Shown in pieces: positions 16,377 to 24,695 of a stretch of DNA of 64,000 bases. The position numbers and the translations under genes are program-made. Source of the stretch: Palsa-870 sp039935415. GTDB lineage: Bacteria; Chloroflexota; Dormibacteria; Dormibacterales; Dormibacteraceae. How positions within the stretch are numbered: position 1 is the first letter of the stretch; the number at the start of each line of letters is the position of its first letter. Location of the stretch: NCBI GenBank assembly GCA_039935415.1, contig JBDTKH010000035.1, forward strand, positions 10,407 to 74,406. The letters are read 5' to 3'. The notes below the pieces were generated by a model. That model was not told the origin of the DNA and made no database searches. It was given only the letters and a program-made list of their open reading frames with translations.

Positions 16377-18335
16377 GTGGTGCAGCCGGTAGTCATCGGG
16401 GACGTGATGTGGGAGCCAAGCCTCGACGTGATCGCGAAGAGCCGGCTCAAGCGGTTCATGGACCAGCACGGGATCGAGACCTTTGCCGAGCTGCTCAAGC
16501 GCGCTGACGACGACATCGAGTGGTTCTGGGACGCGGCGATCAAGGACATCGACATCGCCTTCTACCGCCACTACCACAAGGTCGTGGACCTGTCAGAGGG
16601 TAAGCCCTGGGCGAAATGGTGGATCGGCGGCCGGATGAACATCGTCCAGAGCTGCCTCGACCGCTACCGCGACAGCGAGCACCACGACAAGCTCGCGATC
16701 GTCTGGGAGGGCGAGCCGGGCGAGGTCCGCAAGCTCACCTACGGAGAGCTCGACCAGCAGGTCTGCAAGCTGGCGGGGTCGCTGCGCCGCCTCGGCGTGC
16801 GGCCCGGCGACCGGGTCGGCATCTTCATGCCGATGTGCCCCGAGGTCGCCATCTCGGTGCTGGCCACGGCCAAGATCGGCGCGGTCATCATCCCCATCTT
16901 CTCTGGCTACGGGCCCGACGCGATCGCCGCCCGACTCCGCGACGGCGAGGCGAAGGTGCTGATCTGCGCGGACGGCTTCTACCGCCGCGGCAACGTTGTG
17001 CCAATGAAGGAGACCGCGGACAAGGCGCTGCTGTCGTGCCCGACCGTGACCAGGGTGATCATGCACCGCCGCGTCGTGCGCGACGTGCCGTGGACCCACG
17101 GCCGCGACTACATCTGGGAGGTCCTGCTGGAGGACGAGCCCGACCGCACGCACACGCACGAGCTGGACCCCGAAGACCCGCTGATGATCATCTACACGTC
17201 GGGCACGACCGGAAAGCCCAAGGGCACGCTGCACGTGCACGGCGGCTTCCCGGTGAAGACCGCCCAGGACATGGCGCACGGCTTCGACGTGGGCCCGGAC
17301 GACACGATCTTCTGGTACACCGACATCGGCTGGATGATGGGCCCCTGGCTCATCTTCGGGTCGCTGATCCTCGGCGCCACGATGGTCCTGTACGAAGGGA
17401 CGCCCGACTACCCGGCGGCCGACCGCCTGTGGCGCATGGTCGCCGACCACAGGGTGACGGTGCTCGGAGTCTCCCCCACCCTGGTTCGCGGCCTGATGTC
17501 GCACGGCGCCGAGGTGCCCGCGCACCACGACCTGAGCAGCCTGCGCATCCTCGGCGGCACCGGCGAGACGTGGAACCCCGAGCCGTTCCAGTGGTTCTTC
17601 AAGCACATCGGGGGCGGGCGCATTCCCGTCATCAACTACTCGGGCGGCACCGAGATCTCGGGCGGCATCCTGTGCGGCAACGTGATCACGCACCTGCGGC
17701 CCTGCTCGTTCGCGGGCCCGGTGCCCGGCATCGCCGCCGTCGTGCTCGACGCCGAAGGCAAGCCGGTGCGCGGTGAGGTCGGCGAGCTCGCGATCCGCAA
17801 CCCGTGGCCCGGCATGACGCGAGGCTTCTGGGGGGACCGCCAGCGTTACCTGGACACGTACTGGAGCCGGTTCGAGGGCATCTGGGTGCACGGCGACTGG
17901 GCGTACGAGGCTCCCGACGACGGGCTGTGGTACGTGCTGGGCCGCTCCGACGACACGATCAAGGTGGCCGGAAAGCGGCTGGGACCCGCAGAGGTCGAGT
18001 CGGTGCTGGTCGGGCACCCGGCGGTCGCCGAGTCCGCCGCCATCGGCGTGCCCGACGAGCTGAAGGGCGAGGTGCTCGTGTGCTTCGTCATCCTGCGCCC
18101 CAACCGCAAGCCCAGCGACGCGCTTGGGGTCGAGCTCCAGGACCTGGTGGCCGCCGCGCTGGGAAAACCGCTGCGGCCAAGCGCGATCCACTTCGTCACC
18201 GACCTGCCGCGGACCCGCAACGCCAAGATCCTGAGGCGGGTCGTGAAGTCCGTCTATACCGGCAAGGATCCCGGCGACCTGTCCTCGCTCGAGAACCCCA
18301 GCGCACTCGCGGCGATCGGCGCTACTAGAAGCTGA
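16377..18335 (+). CDS. Acetyl-CoA synthetase-like acyl-CoA synthetase (AMP-forming)
   Basis: 652 residues, full length for an acetyl-CoA-synthetase-type enzyme. An N-terminal ACAS_N segment leads to IYTSGTTGKPKG (ATP loop, about residue 275), then FWYTDIGWMMGPW, the adenine-binding YSGGTEISGGI, GRSDDTIKVAGKRLGPAEVESVL, and the C-terminal catalytic lysine in RTRNAKILRRVVK (about residue 615), the site often controlled by acetylation. It activates acetate or another short acid to acyl-CoA. The GTG at 16377 is used. The gene converges with the DsrE-like gene, overlapping its extended frame by 11 bp. Confidence 0.92.
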   Translation: MVQPVVIGDVMWEPSLDVIAKSRLKRFMDQHGIETFAELLKRADDDIEWFWDAAIKDIDIAFYRHYHKVVDLSEGKPWAKWWIGGRMNIVQSCLDRYRDSEHHDKLAIVWEGEPGEVRKLTYGELDQQVCKLAGSLRRLGVRPGDRVGIFMPMCPEVAISVLATAKIGAVIIPIFSGYGPDAIAARLRDGEAKVLICADGFYRRGNVVPMKETADKALLSCPTVTRVIMHRRVVRDVPWTHGRDYIWEVLLEDEPDRTHTHELDPEDPLMIIYTSGTTGKPKGTLHVHGGFPVKTAQDMAHGFDVGPDDTIFWYTDIGWMMGPWLIFGSLILGATMVLYEGTPDYPAADRLWRMVADHRVTVLGVSPTLVRGLMSHGAEVPAHHDLSSLRILGGTGETWNPEPFQWFFKHIGGGRIPVINYSGGTEISGGILCGNVITHLRPCSFAGPVPGIAAVVLDAEGKPVRGEVGELAIRNPWPGMTRGFWGDRQRYLDTYWSRFEGIWVHGDWAYEAPDDGLWYVLGRSDDTIKVAGKRLGPAEVESVLVGHPAVAESAAIGVPDELKGEVLVCFVILRPNRKPSDALGVELQDLVAAALGKPLRPSAIHFVTDLPRTRNAKILRRVVKSVYTGKDPGDLSSLENPSALAAIGATRS

Positions 18336-18714
18336 GGACCTTGTCGGCTTCCATCGTCAGCTTCACCAGGTCGGGCGGCGTGATGTACGAGGCATTCGGG
18401 GTGAGCATCTCCGGTAAGACCCCACGGGCCTCAGCACAGCCTTTTCAAACGTAGAGGCGTACGTCCTTCTCCAGGCATTTGTCGAGCAGCTCACGGAGCG
18501 GCGGGATGCCGAGACCGAGGACGTTGGCGATGACGTCGGGTTTGATCAGCTCCGCGGCCCCGCCCGCAAGCGCCACGGCGACCTCCACCCCAGCGGGCCG
18601 GGCGCCGTTCACCGCGATGTGGAACGGGACGCTGGCGCGCGTGGGGTCCTCGGGTCCGGCGGCGGTGACGATGAGGAGGCCTGCCACGCGCACAAGTATG
18701 GGGGAGTCGATCAT
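18325..18714 (-). CDS. DsrE-family protein, probable selenoprotein with in-frame UGA (Sec90)
   Basis: The frame starting at 18714 encodes the N-terminal 89 residues of a DsrE/DsrF-like fold (LLIVTAAGPEDPTRASVPFH at the start) and reaches a TGA at 18445-18447. The same frame continues without further stops to TAG at 18325-18327 and encodes the missing C-terminal part (KGCAEARGVLPEML, then ITPPDLVKLTMEADKVLSF). In DsrE proteins this position is the conserved Cys of a Y-V-C-x-x-C-A element; here it reads V-TGA-K-G-C-A, a UxxC motif. A hairpin fitting the bacterial SECIS consensus follows at 18413-18435. Readthrough gives 129 residues, normal length. The family moves sulfur or acts in redox reactions. 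The alternative is a nonsense mutation. Confidence 0.75.
18413..18435 (-). promoter_or_regulatory. Candidate bacterial SECIS hairpin
   Basis: On the mRNA strand, AGGCCC (18431-18426) pairs with GGGUCU (18422-18417) around the three-base loop GUG (18425-18423). The stem extends by G-U and U-A pairs, then a C-C mismatch and a G-C pair. The loop begins with G and lies 19 nt after the UGA. Published consensus rules for bacterial SECIS elements ask for a stem of 4-16 bp, a loop of 3-14 nt with G in the first two positions, and 16-37 nt from UGA to loop. All are met. Confidence 0.65.
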
Positions 18715-18723
18715 TAGCGCCGC

Positions 18724-19902
18724 ATGAGGCTCACACGTGCGGACGGTGTGCGGCTCCTCCTGCTGTGGCTGGGCGGGATCGACCTACGGCTGACGATGCT
18801 GGCCGTGCCGCCACTCGTTCCGTTGATCCACCGCGAGCTGCACCTCGGCGAGACGGCCGTCGGCGCCCTGGTCTCGCTGCCCGTGCTCCTGCTCGCCGTG
18901 GCCGCGGTGCCGGGGTCGCTTCTCATCGCGCGGCTCGGCGTGCGGCGCGCGCTGCTGATCGGCCTCGGGTCCGTGGCCGTTTTCGGCGCCCTGCGCGGAT
19001 TGGGTCCGAGCACGCGGGTCCTGTTTAGCGCGACGTTCCTGATGGGCGTCGGTATCGCGGTGAGCCAGCCGGCGTTCCCGTCCCTGGTTCGCGAGTGGTT
19101 CCCGCGCCGGATCGCCATCGCGACCGCCGTCTACACCAACGGCATCCTGATCGGCGAGACGGTGCCGACCGCGCTCACCACGCCCGTCGGCGTCCTGCCG
19201 CTCGCGCACGGTGACTGGCGCTATGCGATTGCCATGTGGTCGGTGGTGGTGGCGGCGACCGCGCTTGCGATCACGCTCGCCCTTCCGCGACGCGGACTGC
19301 GGCCGGCCGTCCCCGCGCGCTGGTGGCCCAGCTGGCGCGAGGGTCAGACGGTGCGAATCGGCCTGGTCATGGGCATGGCATCGGCCGTGTACTTCGGCAG
19401 CAACGCGTACATCCCCGACTTCCTCGACCAGTCCGGCCGCCACAACCTGATCACGCCGACCCTCGCCGTCTTGAACGGCTCACAGCTGCTCACCGCGCCG
19501 GCCGTGGCGATCTGGCAGCGCCTGTTGACGGGGCGTGTGGGATTCATCGGCTCCAGCGTGCTGATGGCGGTGGCGCAGCTGGGCATCATCGTGACCCCGG
19601 GCTGGGGCGTGGTCGTGTGGGCTTTCGTGCTGGGCTTCGCCGCCGCGCTTGCGTTCATCGTCGTGTTGACGCTCCCGCCGAGGCTGGCGGCGGCCGGTGA
19701 CGTGCACCGCATGAGCGCCGCCATCTTCACGTTCCAGTACAGCGCGGCGTTCATCGTGCCGCTGGTCGCGGGCGCGCTGTGGGACGCGAGCGGGGTGGCG
19801 GTGCTGGCTTTCGCGCCAGGCGTCGCGGCGGCCGCAGCGATGGCTTGGCTCGCCCTTCCCCTGCGGATCCCGCCCGCCGAGCCGCTCACCGCAGCGTCTT
19901 GA
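18724..19902 (+). CDS. MFS transporter (CynX/NimT-like)
   Basis: 392 residues with about twelve hydrophobic segments, starting LLLLWLGGIDLRLTMLAVPPLVPLIHRELHLGETAVGAL. The loop GSLLIARLGVRRALLIGL matches the MFS motif between helices 2 and 3. The layout matches the cyanate/nitroimidazole-type MFS subgroup, but the substrate is unknown. It diverges from the DsrE-like gene with 9 bp between start codons. The 3' end overlaps the antisense lipoprotein remnant. Confidence 0.85.
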   Translation: MRLTRADGVRLLLLWLGGIDLRLTMLAVPPLVPLIHRELHLGETAVGALVSLPVLLLAVAAVPGSLLIARLGVRRALLIGLGSVAVFGALRGLGPSTRVLFSATFLMGVGIAVSQPAFPSLVREWFPRRIAIATAVYTNGILIGETVPTALTTPVGVLPLAHGDWRYAIAMWSVVVAATALAITLALPRRGLRPAVPARWWPSWREGQTVRIGLVMGMASAVYFGSNAYIPDFLDQSGRHNLITPTLAVLNGSQLLTAPAVAIWQRLLTGRVGFIGSSVLMAVAQLGIIVTPGWGVVVWAFVLGFAAALAFIVVLTLPPRLAAAGDVHRMSAAIFTFQYSAAFIVPLVAGALWDASGVAVLAFAPGVAAAAAMAWLALPLRIPPAEPLTAAS

Positions 19903-20108
19903 GCAGGCGCTCGAACTCGGCTTCGGAGAACGCTCGACACGCTGCCCTGGCTGCCGGTCATCAACGCGAACTTCGCTGCGCGTCGTTCAACGGCGACACG
20001 AACGACCCGAAGGTAGTCGGCCGGCACGTGGAGCTGGGCGCCCGCTGTGGCAGAGTTGCACGCGAGCATCGACATGACAAGCGCAACGACCATCAGCAGC
20101 CTGGTCAA
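19886..20108 (-). pseudogene. Lipoprotein-like fragment with frameshift
   Basis: From ATG 20108 the minus strand reads a lipoprotein signal peptide (TRLLMVVALVMSMLAC, lipobox LAC) and about 40 further residues. The frame then changes character: a neighbouring frame gives a natural ending, FSEAEFERLLKTLR, with a TGA at 19886. A single frame change would join the two into a small lipoprotein of about 75 residues. The rest of the space between 19903 and 20290 shows no other gene. Evidence is compositional only. Confidence 0.3.
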
Positions 20109-20150
20109 TGTGTTGCCGACGAGAATTCAGATCCGGTCCGGTCCGAAATT

Positions 20151-20280
20151 GGATTGGAGCGGGAAACGGAGTAAGACATCCGAGGTGCCAATCAACAGGT
20201 TGAGTTCGTTTAACCGATTCGGCAGCTGAAGCCGCACCGATCTCGTGCGCAGGTTACGCGGGGGCAAACGTGGCTGTTCA
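20151..20280. repeat. Dispersed ~115-bp repeat, copy 1 (begins like the tRNA-Gly 3' end)
   Basis: The stretch begins TTGGAGCGGGAAACGGAG, close to the plus-strand image of the tRNA-Gly(CCC) 3' end. It later contains GAGTTCGTTTAACCG and TTACGCGGGGGCAAACG. The same blocks in the same order occur at 24571-24695. The region is otherwise non-coding. Confidence 0.55.
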
Positions 20281-20290
20281 GTAGACCGCG

Positions 20291-21247
20291 TCACGGCGTT
20301 GGCGTGGGAGTCGGGCTGGTGGAGGCTGGCGTTGCAGTAGGGACTGGTGGCAGCGCAACCCGCGGTGGCAGGAGGGTTTGTCCGTTCTGATCTCGCTGGT
20401 CAAGTGGGTACGCGTTGGGGATTGGCAGGCCGTCAGCGCCAATCGGAACGTTTGTGATCACACCGCCCTTGCCAGTGTCCAAGACCAGTGGATGCCCGTC
20501 CTGGTCGTAAAGAAGGACCCCCTTCAGCGGCTTTCCATCTGCCGAATACGGATAGACGTTGGTCACACCTGGGATGTAATAGCTCGCCTCCACTGGCGGG
20601 GCGTACGAGCCGGAAGTGTCGGCGCCGCTGTACGCGTACGTGGAGCCGGTGCCCATGTCCACGAGGACGGGCAACGCCAGCACCATGATCGCCGCGTTTG
20701 CCCCCATCGCGGCGACTCGCCAGCTCCTCTTGTCGGGTAAGCCCCGCCGGCCAAGTCGAACCGAGACGACGATTGCGCCCACGGTGGCCAGGATCTGGAA
20801 AAGGCCGAGGCTCGAGAACGGGTTGGGGATCGGCCGAAGATTGTCTTGTCCTCTGAACAAGAAGGCGAGAAACAGGACGGCCAGGTAGGCCCGCAGGATC
20901 CACCAGCCCGGGCGCAGCTCGGGCAGCATGGCGTGCACCTCTCGATAGGCCCGAGTGCCAGTGACCGCGTGTATCAACGACATCGGCCTCTCGCGTATCG
21001 GGCTGCGCCGTTGTGTCTCGTTCGCATCCGCCGCGGCGCCGTAAGCGAGTTTGAGCTCGGCCGCGTAGGCCTCGGGCCTCCCGAGTCGTTCGTGCAGCGG
21101 AGAATCCGACTCGCTCGCGACCTCGGCCAGATGGCTCTCGAGATCTTCGAGGAGGGTCTCACGCTCCCTCTCGGGGAGTGAGGCAAGGGCGGCCCGCACC
21201 GCGTCGGCATAGCCGGCAACGTCGTTGGCTGGTTTGCTATCTGGCAT
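20291..21247 (-). CDS. HAAS/DUF1700-type membrane signalling protein paired with PadR
   Basis: 318 residues. The N-terminal helical domain (YADAVRAALASLPERERETLLEDLESHLAEVASES, then LGRPEAYAAEL) is the HAAS-type module that commonly accompanies PadR regulators. Two to three membrane helices lie around residues 118-210. The C-terminal part is extracellular or periplasmic and ends in a Pro/Thr-rich tail. It overlaps the padR gene by 11 bp, so both are translated together. In known pairs the membrane protein is the target of, or partner for, PadR; the ligand is unknown. Confidence 0.75.
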   Translation of the reverse strand: MPDSKPANDVAGYADAVRAALASLPERERETLLEDLESHLAEVASESDSPLHERLGRPEAYAAELKLAYGAAADANETQRRSPIRERPMSLIHAVTGTRAYREVHAMLPELRPGWWILRAYLAVLFLAFLFRGQDNLRPIPNPFSSLGLFQILATVGAIVVSVRLGRRGLPDKRSWRVAAMGANAAIMVLALPVLVDMGTGSTYAYSGADTSGSYAPPVEASYYIPGVTNVYPYSADGKPLKGVLLYDQDGHPLVLDTGKGGVITNVPIGADGLPIPNAYPLDQRDQNGQTLLPPRVALPPVPTATPASTSPTPTPTP

Positions 21248-21608
21248 TGGCAGTGCTCCTCCCGTTGAGCAGGTGATCGAGGGCCTTGGTAAACGAGCCC
21301 CACGTCTTCGCGGATTGGTCGAGTGAGGTGCGGCCGCGATTGTTCAGCGCGTAGTACTTGCGATGCGGTCCTTCCCCGGACGGAACGACGTACGACTTGA
21401 GGTCTCCCGCCCGATAGAGCCGCCGCAGCGTTCCGTACACGGAGGCGTCGCCTATGCCATCCAACCCGCTTTCGCGCAGCCGGCGCAAAACGTCATATCC
21501 ATAGCTGTCCTGCTCGGCGAGGACCGCAAGGACGGCGAGGTCGAGAACGCCCTTCAGAAGCTGGCTCGTGTCGATCGGGCCACCGTTGGAGTGCTGCATC
21601 CTGCGCAT
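21237..21608 (-). CDS. PadR-family transcriptional regulator
   Basis: 123 residues. The winged-helix core LLKGVLDLAVLAVLAEQDSYGYDVLRRL, DASVYGTLRRLYRAGDLKSYVVPSGEGPHRKYYALNNRG is diagnostic of PadR. It presumably represses itself and the downstream membrane-protein gene. The start codon lies only 5 bp from an inverted repeat and 3 bases after a TACTAT hexamer, which points to a leaderless transcript. An internal ATG three codons later is an alternative start. Confidence 0.9.
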   Translation of the reverse strand: MRRMQHSNGGPIDTSQLLKGVLDLAVLAVLAEQDSYGYDVLRRLRESGLDGIGDASVYGTLRRLYRAGDLKSYVVPSGEGPHRKYYALNNRGRTSLDQSAKTWGSFTKALDHLLNGRSTANAR

Positions 21609-21612
21609 GGAA

Positions 21613-21634
21613 TAGTACTACGGATTGCGTACTA
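21613..21634. promoter_or_regulatory. Inverted-repeat operator over the padR -10 region
   Basis: TAGTAC (21613-21618), ten bases, then GTACTA (21629-21634) form a perfect 6-bp inverted repeat immediately upstream of padR. On the minus strand the proximal arm overlaps TACTAT, a good -10 hexamer, placing transcription start at about the ATG. This geometry fits autorepression by PadR. The following 330 bp up to the gene at 21968 show no other feature. Confidence 0.5.
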
Positions 21635-21967
21635 GCGCGCATGAATCAAGCGGGCGTGCAGAACGGCTTCGCAAGGCAGCGCACAAGCGTGGTACCACTC
21701 AAAGCGGGCTCATCGTCCATGGAGCTCGAGGCGGCCACTAGCTTGATCCTGCGCTCGGCGTGTTAGTGGCCGTCGAGATGCCCGACCTGCACTGGCGGTC
21801 TTGGGTCTGCTCGCCGCAGATTCAGAACTCTTCGAGATGCGAGGCTTGCCTCAGGACTCTCATCGGCGCTCGGTTGAACTGCTGACCAGATGTCGACCAG
21901 ACGTATTCGTGGATTGACGCGATCGTCAGTCAGCCGAAGCTGGAAGACAACCAGCAGGTTAAAGTTC

Positions 21968-23236
21968 ATGGCCGTCTTGTCCGTCGCCCGCCCGCCATTC
22001 TTGGTCCGGCTCCGCCTGGCCGCCACTCAACCTTGGATGATCAGGCTCTCAGCGGGTGCCATCACCGCTGCCGGCATCTGGACCTACGCAATCAGCACCC
22101 TCTTCCTTTCCCAGAAGTTGCAGCCGATGGGTGACTTCGACGCCTACTACCGAGCCGCCTCCGACCTCAACCACAACCTCGATCCCTACCTGCGCTACAA
22201 CCATCATCTTGCCTTCTCCCTCTCGGTGGGCTACATCTACCCGCCCTTCTTCGCCCGTCTGCTACAGCCCCTGGCCCTGCTCTCGTTGGATCAAGCCCAT
22301 GTGGTCGCCCTGGTCGTCCTCCAGCTCTCTGTCCTCGCCTCGGTGGTCCTCACATGGCACCTGCTTGGTGTGAGCTCCTGGACCGCCCGCCTCTTCACCC
22401 TCGACGCGTTCTTGCTCTCGAGCGGCCTGGTTGCCAACCTTGAAGCCGGCAACCTCAACGTTGTCCTGGTTCCTCTCTCCTTGGCCTGGGTTCTCGCTTA
22501 CCGTCGCGCCGCCCAGTGGGGCTGGTTCTTCGTCGGCCTCAATGTGGGTCTCAAGCTTCAGCAGGCACCACTCCTTGCACTCGCCCTGTTCCGTCGTGAA
22601 TGGCGCGGTCTCGGCTTAGCGACCGCCACCCTGCTCGCGACGGTCCTGGTCGGCGGTCTCGCGCTCACGTACGAGTTCCTCACGACCGTCTTGCCACGGC
22701 TGACCAACACCGTCCCCACCGGCGCCCAGAACACCTCCCTGCTCGCCGACTTCGAGCGCATGCTCCACCCTGGGGCTGACAATCTCTACTACGACCCGAC
22801 CTACCCTGAGGCCCGCTTCTTCCTGTTCACTGTTGTGCTGGTCGTCCTCTTCTTCTCCGCTCGTGCCCTCAGCGGCCTTGCCGACCGCCATCTCGAGGCG
22901 TTGATCGCCCTCGCCGCGGTGCCTCTGCTCAACAATTACCTCGGGGCTCCCCACCTCCTCCTCCTCCTCCCGGTCGGGCTGCTGCTGGCCGCTCGCGCCC
23001 TGCGCTTCCGCGCCTGGTTCGCACTGGCCATGCTCGCCGTCTCGCTCTTCTTCGTCGCCGAGTATCCCGTGCTCTACACCCTGGTCACGACACTCAACTA
23101 CTTCGTGGCCCGCGCTGTTTTCTATGAGATTGCCCCCGGCTTGGCAGCCCTCTGCATCTGGCTGGTAAGCCTCCGCTTGGGCGCTTACACGAAAGCCCTC
23201 CCGCTCGCCGCATCCGCCTCTCTTACGCCTGAATGA
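21968..23236 (+). CDS. GT87-family (DUF2029) polyprenol-linked glycosyltransferase-like membrane protein
   Basis: About 422 residues with ten or more membrane helices. The catalytic-type loop MGDFDAYYRAASDLNHNLDPYLRYNH after helix 1 and YIYPPFFARLLQPLALL match GT87 (PimE/DUF2029) enzymes, which use polyprenyl-phosphate sugars outside the membrane. NLEAGNLNVVLVPLSLAW and LNVGLKLQQAPLLALALF are the other family blocks. Start ATG 21968; an in-frame ATG at 21890 is possible. Codon use leans to C-ending codons more than its neighbours, suggesting transfer. It converges on a second GT87 gene with a 52-bp overlap. Confidence 0.82.
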   Translation: MAVLSVARPPFLVRLRLAATQPWMIRLSAGAITAAGIWTYAISTLFLSQKLQPMGDFDAYYRAASDLNHNLDPYLRYNHHLAFSLSVGYIYPPFFARLLQPLALLSLDQAHVVALVVLQLSVLASVVLTWHLLGVSSWTARLFTLDAFLLSSGLVANLEAGNLNVVLVPLSLAWVLAYRRAAQWGWFFVGLNVGLKLQQAPLLALALFRREWRGLGLATATLLATVLVGGLALTYEFLTTVLPRLTNTVPTGAQNTSLLADFERMLHPGADNLYYDPTYPEARFFLFTVVLVVLFFSARALSGLADRHLEALIALAAVPLLNNYLGAPHLLLLLPVGLLLAARALRFRAWFALAMLAVSLFFVAEYPVLYTLVTTLNYFVARAVFYEIAPGLAALCIWLVSLRLGAYTKALPLAASASLTPE

Positions 23237-24507
23237 GACTCCCGAATATCTCCGACGCGGTACTGGCTGCCTTCTACTGACCGCTCGCGCCGGACGGCGA
23301 GAAGGCTCGCGATCCAGATCAGAATGACGCCGACCACGCCGAATTCCGCCATCAACCGGAGCACCAACACGTTCGAGTAACCGGATGCGAGCAGCGTTCC
23401 GAACCAGTGATGGGCGGGGCCAAGCAACAGATCACTCGCCGCGATGAGACCCAGAACCGTCCAGTCGCGGCGGCGTACGCCCCAGGCGATGAGGACCAGC
23501 ATCGGAAGCAAGAGCAGGACCAGGTGCGTACCCCATGAGTAACTGGCCACCATCGGCGTAACAGCCACGATCGCGGCTGCTTCTAGTGCACGGCCGGGCG
23601 AGAAGGCGGCCGGCGGGCGCACTACCCACAGCGTCAGGGCAAGGGCGGCCAGTGCGATGAGCAGCGCAATGACGCGTGCCGCGGGTGGGCTACCTCGCAC
23701 AGCGCCGAAGAACGTATCCGGTTGGAGCAGCCGCGTGACCGTCCCGCCCGGCGAATGATTCTCGAACAAACCCGTACCGGCGTCGATCGCAGGGAGCACC
23801 TTGAACACGTACTCGGTCAGGTACTGCGGCGCCGCCACCAGCCACAAGCCCAAACCCGTCAATGCCGCCGCCGCCAGCATCGACCACCTGCGCGCCACGA
23901 GGAGCAAGAGGCCGACCGGCGCCTGAATCAACTTCAGGGCCACCGCTGCGCCGAGCGCGACGCCACCCCACCAAGCGCCGTCGACCCAGGCCCAGAGCCA
24001 GACTCCCGAGAGAGCTAGCAATACAAGGTTGACCTGGCCTTCAGCTACGTTGCCTATGACCGGCTCGAAGCTGACCGCGACCAGCACGAGCAAAAGCCCA
24101 AGCTGCCAGTCACGCACCCTCAACACCCGCAAGGTGCAGAAGAGGAAGACGGCCAGCGAAATGTTCAGGACGATGATCACAGCGACGCCAAGCAGATGCC
24201 CCTCAACCCCGACGACAGGCTGCAGGAGCCAGGCCAGCAGGGGCGGCATTACGAACTGAGGACCCGTCGGCTCCAGGCAACCCACCGTCTGGCACAGGTC
24301 ATAAGGATCCATACCGGCGGAAAGGCGTCCGGCAGCTCGGAGGTAGCTCTCCTGAAAGTCGCCTAAATCGCTTCCGAATAGGAGTGGCTGCAGCAGACCG
24401 AACCAAAAATAGAAAAACGCGATCGGCAGCCCGGCCCAGACGAGGAGCAGCCCGCGAAAACGTCGGTTGGCCAGAGCCCTCAACCGGACCGCCGACAGCC
24501 CGTCCAT
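23185..24507 (-). CDS. GT87-family (DUF2029) glycosyltransferase-like membrane protein
   Basis: 440 residues, polytopic. GSDLGDFQESYLRAAGRLSAGMDPYDL carries the acidic pair of the first loop. QFVMPPLLAWLLQPV, VIGNVAEGQVNLVLLALSGVWLWAW and GAAVALKLIQAPVGLLLLVARRW match the corresponding blocks of the gene at 21968. The two are distant relatives placed tail to tail, so not a recent duplication. The start ATG 24507 begins MDGLSAVRLRALANRRF; upstream in-frame sequence overlaps a repeat. Likely role: adding a sugar to a cell-envelope glycan; the donor is not known. Confidence 0.8.
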   Translation of the reverse strand: MDGLSAVRLRALANRRFRGLLLVWAGLPIAFFYFWFGLLQPLLFGSDLGDFQESYLRAAGRLSAGMDPYDLCQTVGCLEPTGPQFVMPPLLAWLLQPVVGVEGHLLGVAVIIVLNISLAVFLFCTLRVLRVRDWQLGLLLVLVAVSFEPVIGNVAEGQVNLVLLALSGVWLWAWVDGAWWGGVALGAAVALKLIQAPVGLLLLVARRWSMLAAAALTGLGLWLVAAPQYLTEYVFKVLPAIDAGTGLFENHSPGGTVTRLLQPDTFFGAVRGSPPAARVIALLIALAALALTLWVVRPPAAFSPGRALEAAAIVAVTPMVASYSWGTHLVLLLLPMLVLIAWGVRRRDWTVLGLIAASDLLLGPAHHWFGTLLASGYSNVLVLRLMAEFGVVGVILIWIASLLAVRRERSVEGSQYRVGDIRESHSGVREADAASGRAFV

Positions 24508-24570
24508 CGATGGGAGATTATCCGCAGGTAGCAGCCCACAACACGAAGTAAGGAAGGCACCGCCGACGAA

Positions 24571-24695
24571 CTTGGAGCGGGAGACGGGGTCCAACGCCCC
24601 AAGTGCCAACCAGGGGGTCGAGTTCGTTTACCGCTTTGACAACTGCGGGCGTTCGATCCCATACACCGGCTACGCGGGGGCGACCGTCGCTATCC
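24571..24695. repeat. Dispersed ~115-bp repeat, copy 2, starting with a 16-bp tRNA-Gly 3' end duplicate
   Basis: TGGAGCGGGAGACGGG at 24573-24588 is identical to 25362-25377 at the tRNA-Gly 3' end and its flank. It is followed by GAGTTCGTTTACCG and CTACGCGGGGGCGACCG, shared with the copy at 20151-20280. The two 16-bp copies bracket the vapBC pair, as expected for an integration scar. The 3' edge overlaps the end of vapC. Confidence 0.55.

Noticed and set aside
16593..18191. A 532-codon open frame antisense to the acyl-CoA synthetase gene
   Set aside because: Its Arg/Ala/His/Asp-rich composition is the usual mirror of a GC-rich gene, with no family motif. The sense strand has a complete, well-supported enzyme.
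24571..24600. Second tRNA-Gly gene
   Set aside because: Only the last 16 bp match the tRNA 3' region. The T-stem does not pair and the rest of the cloverleaf is absent.
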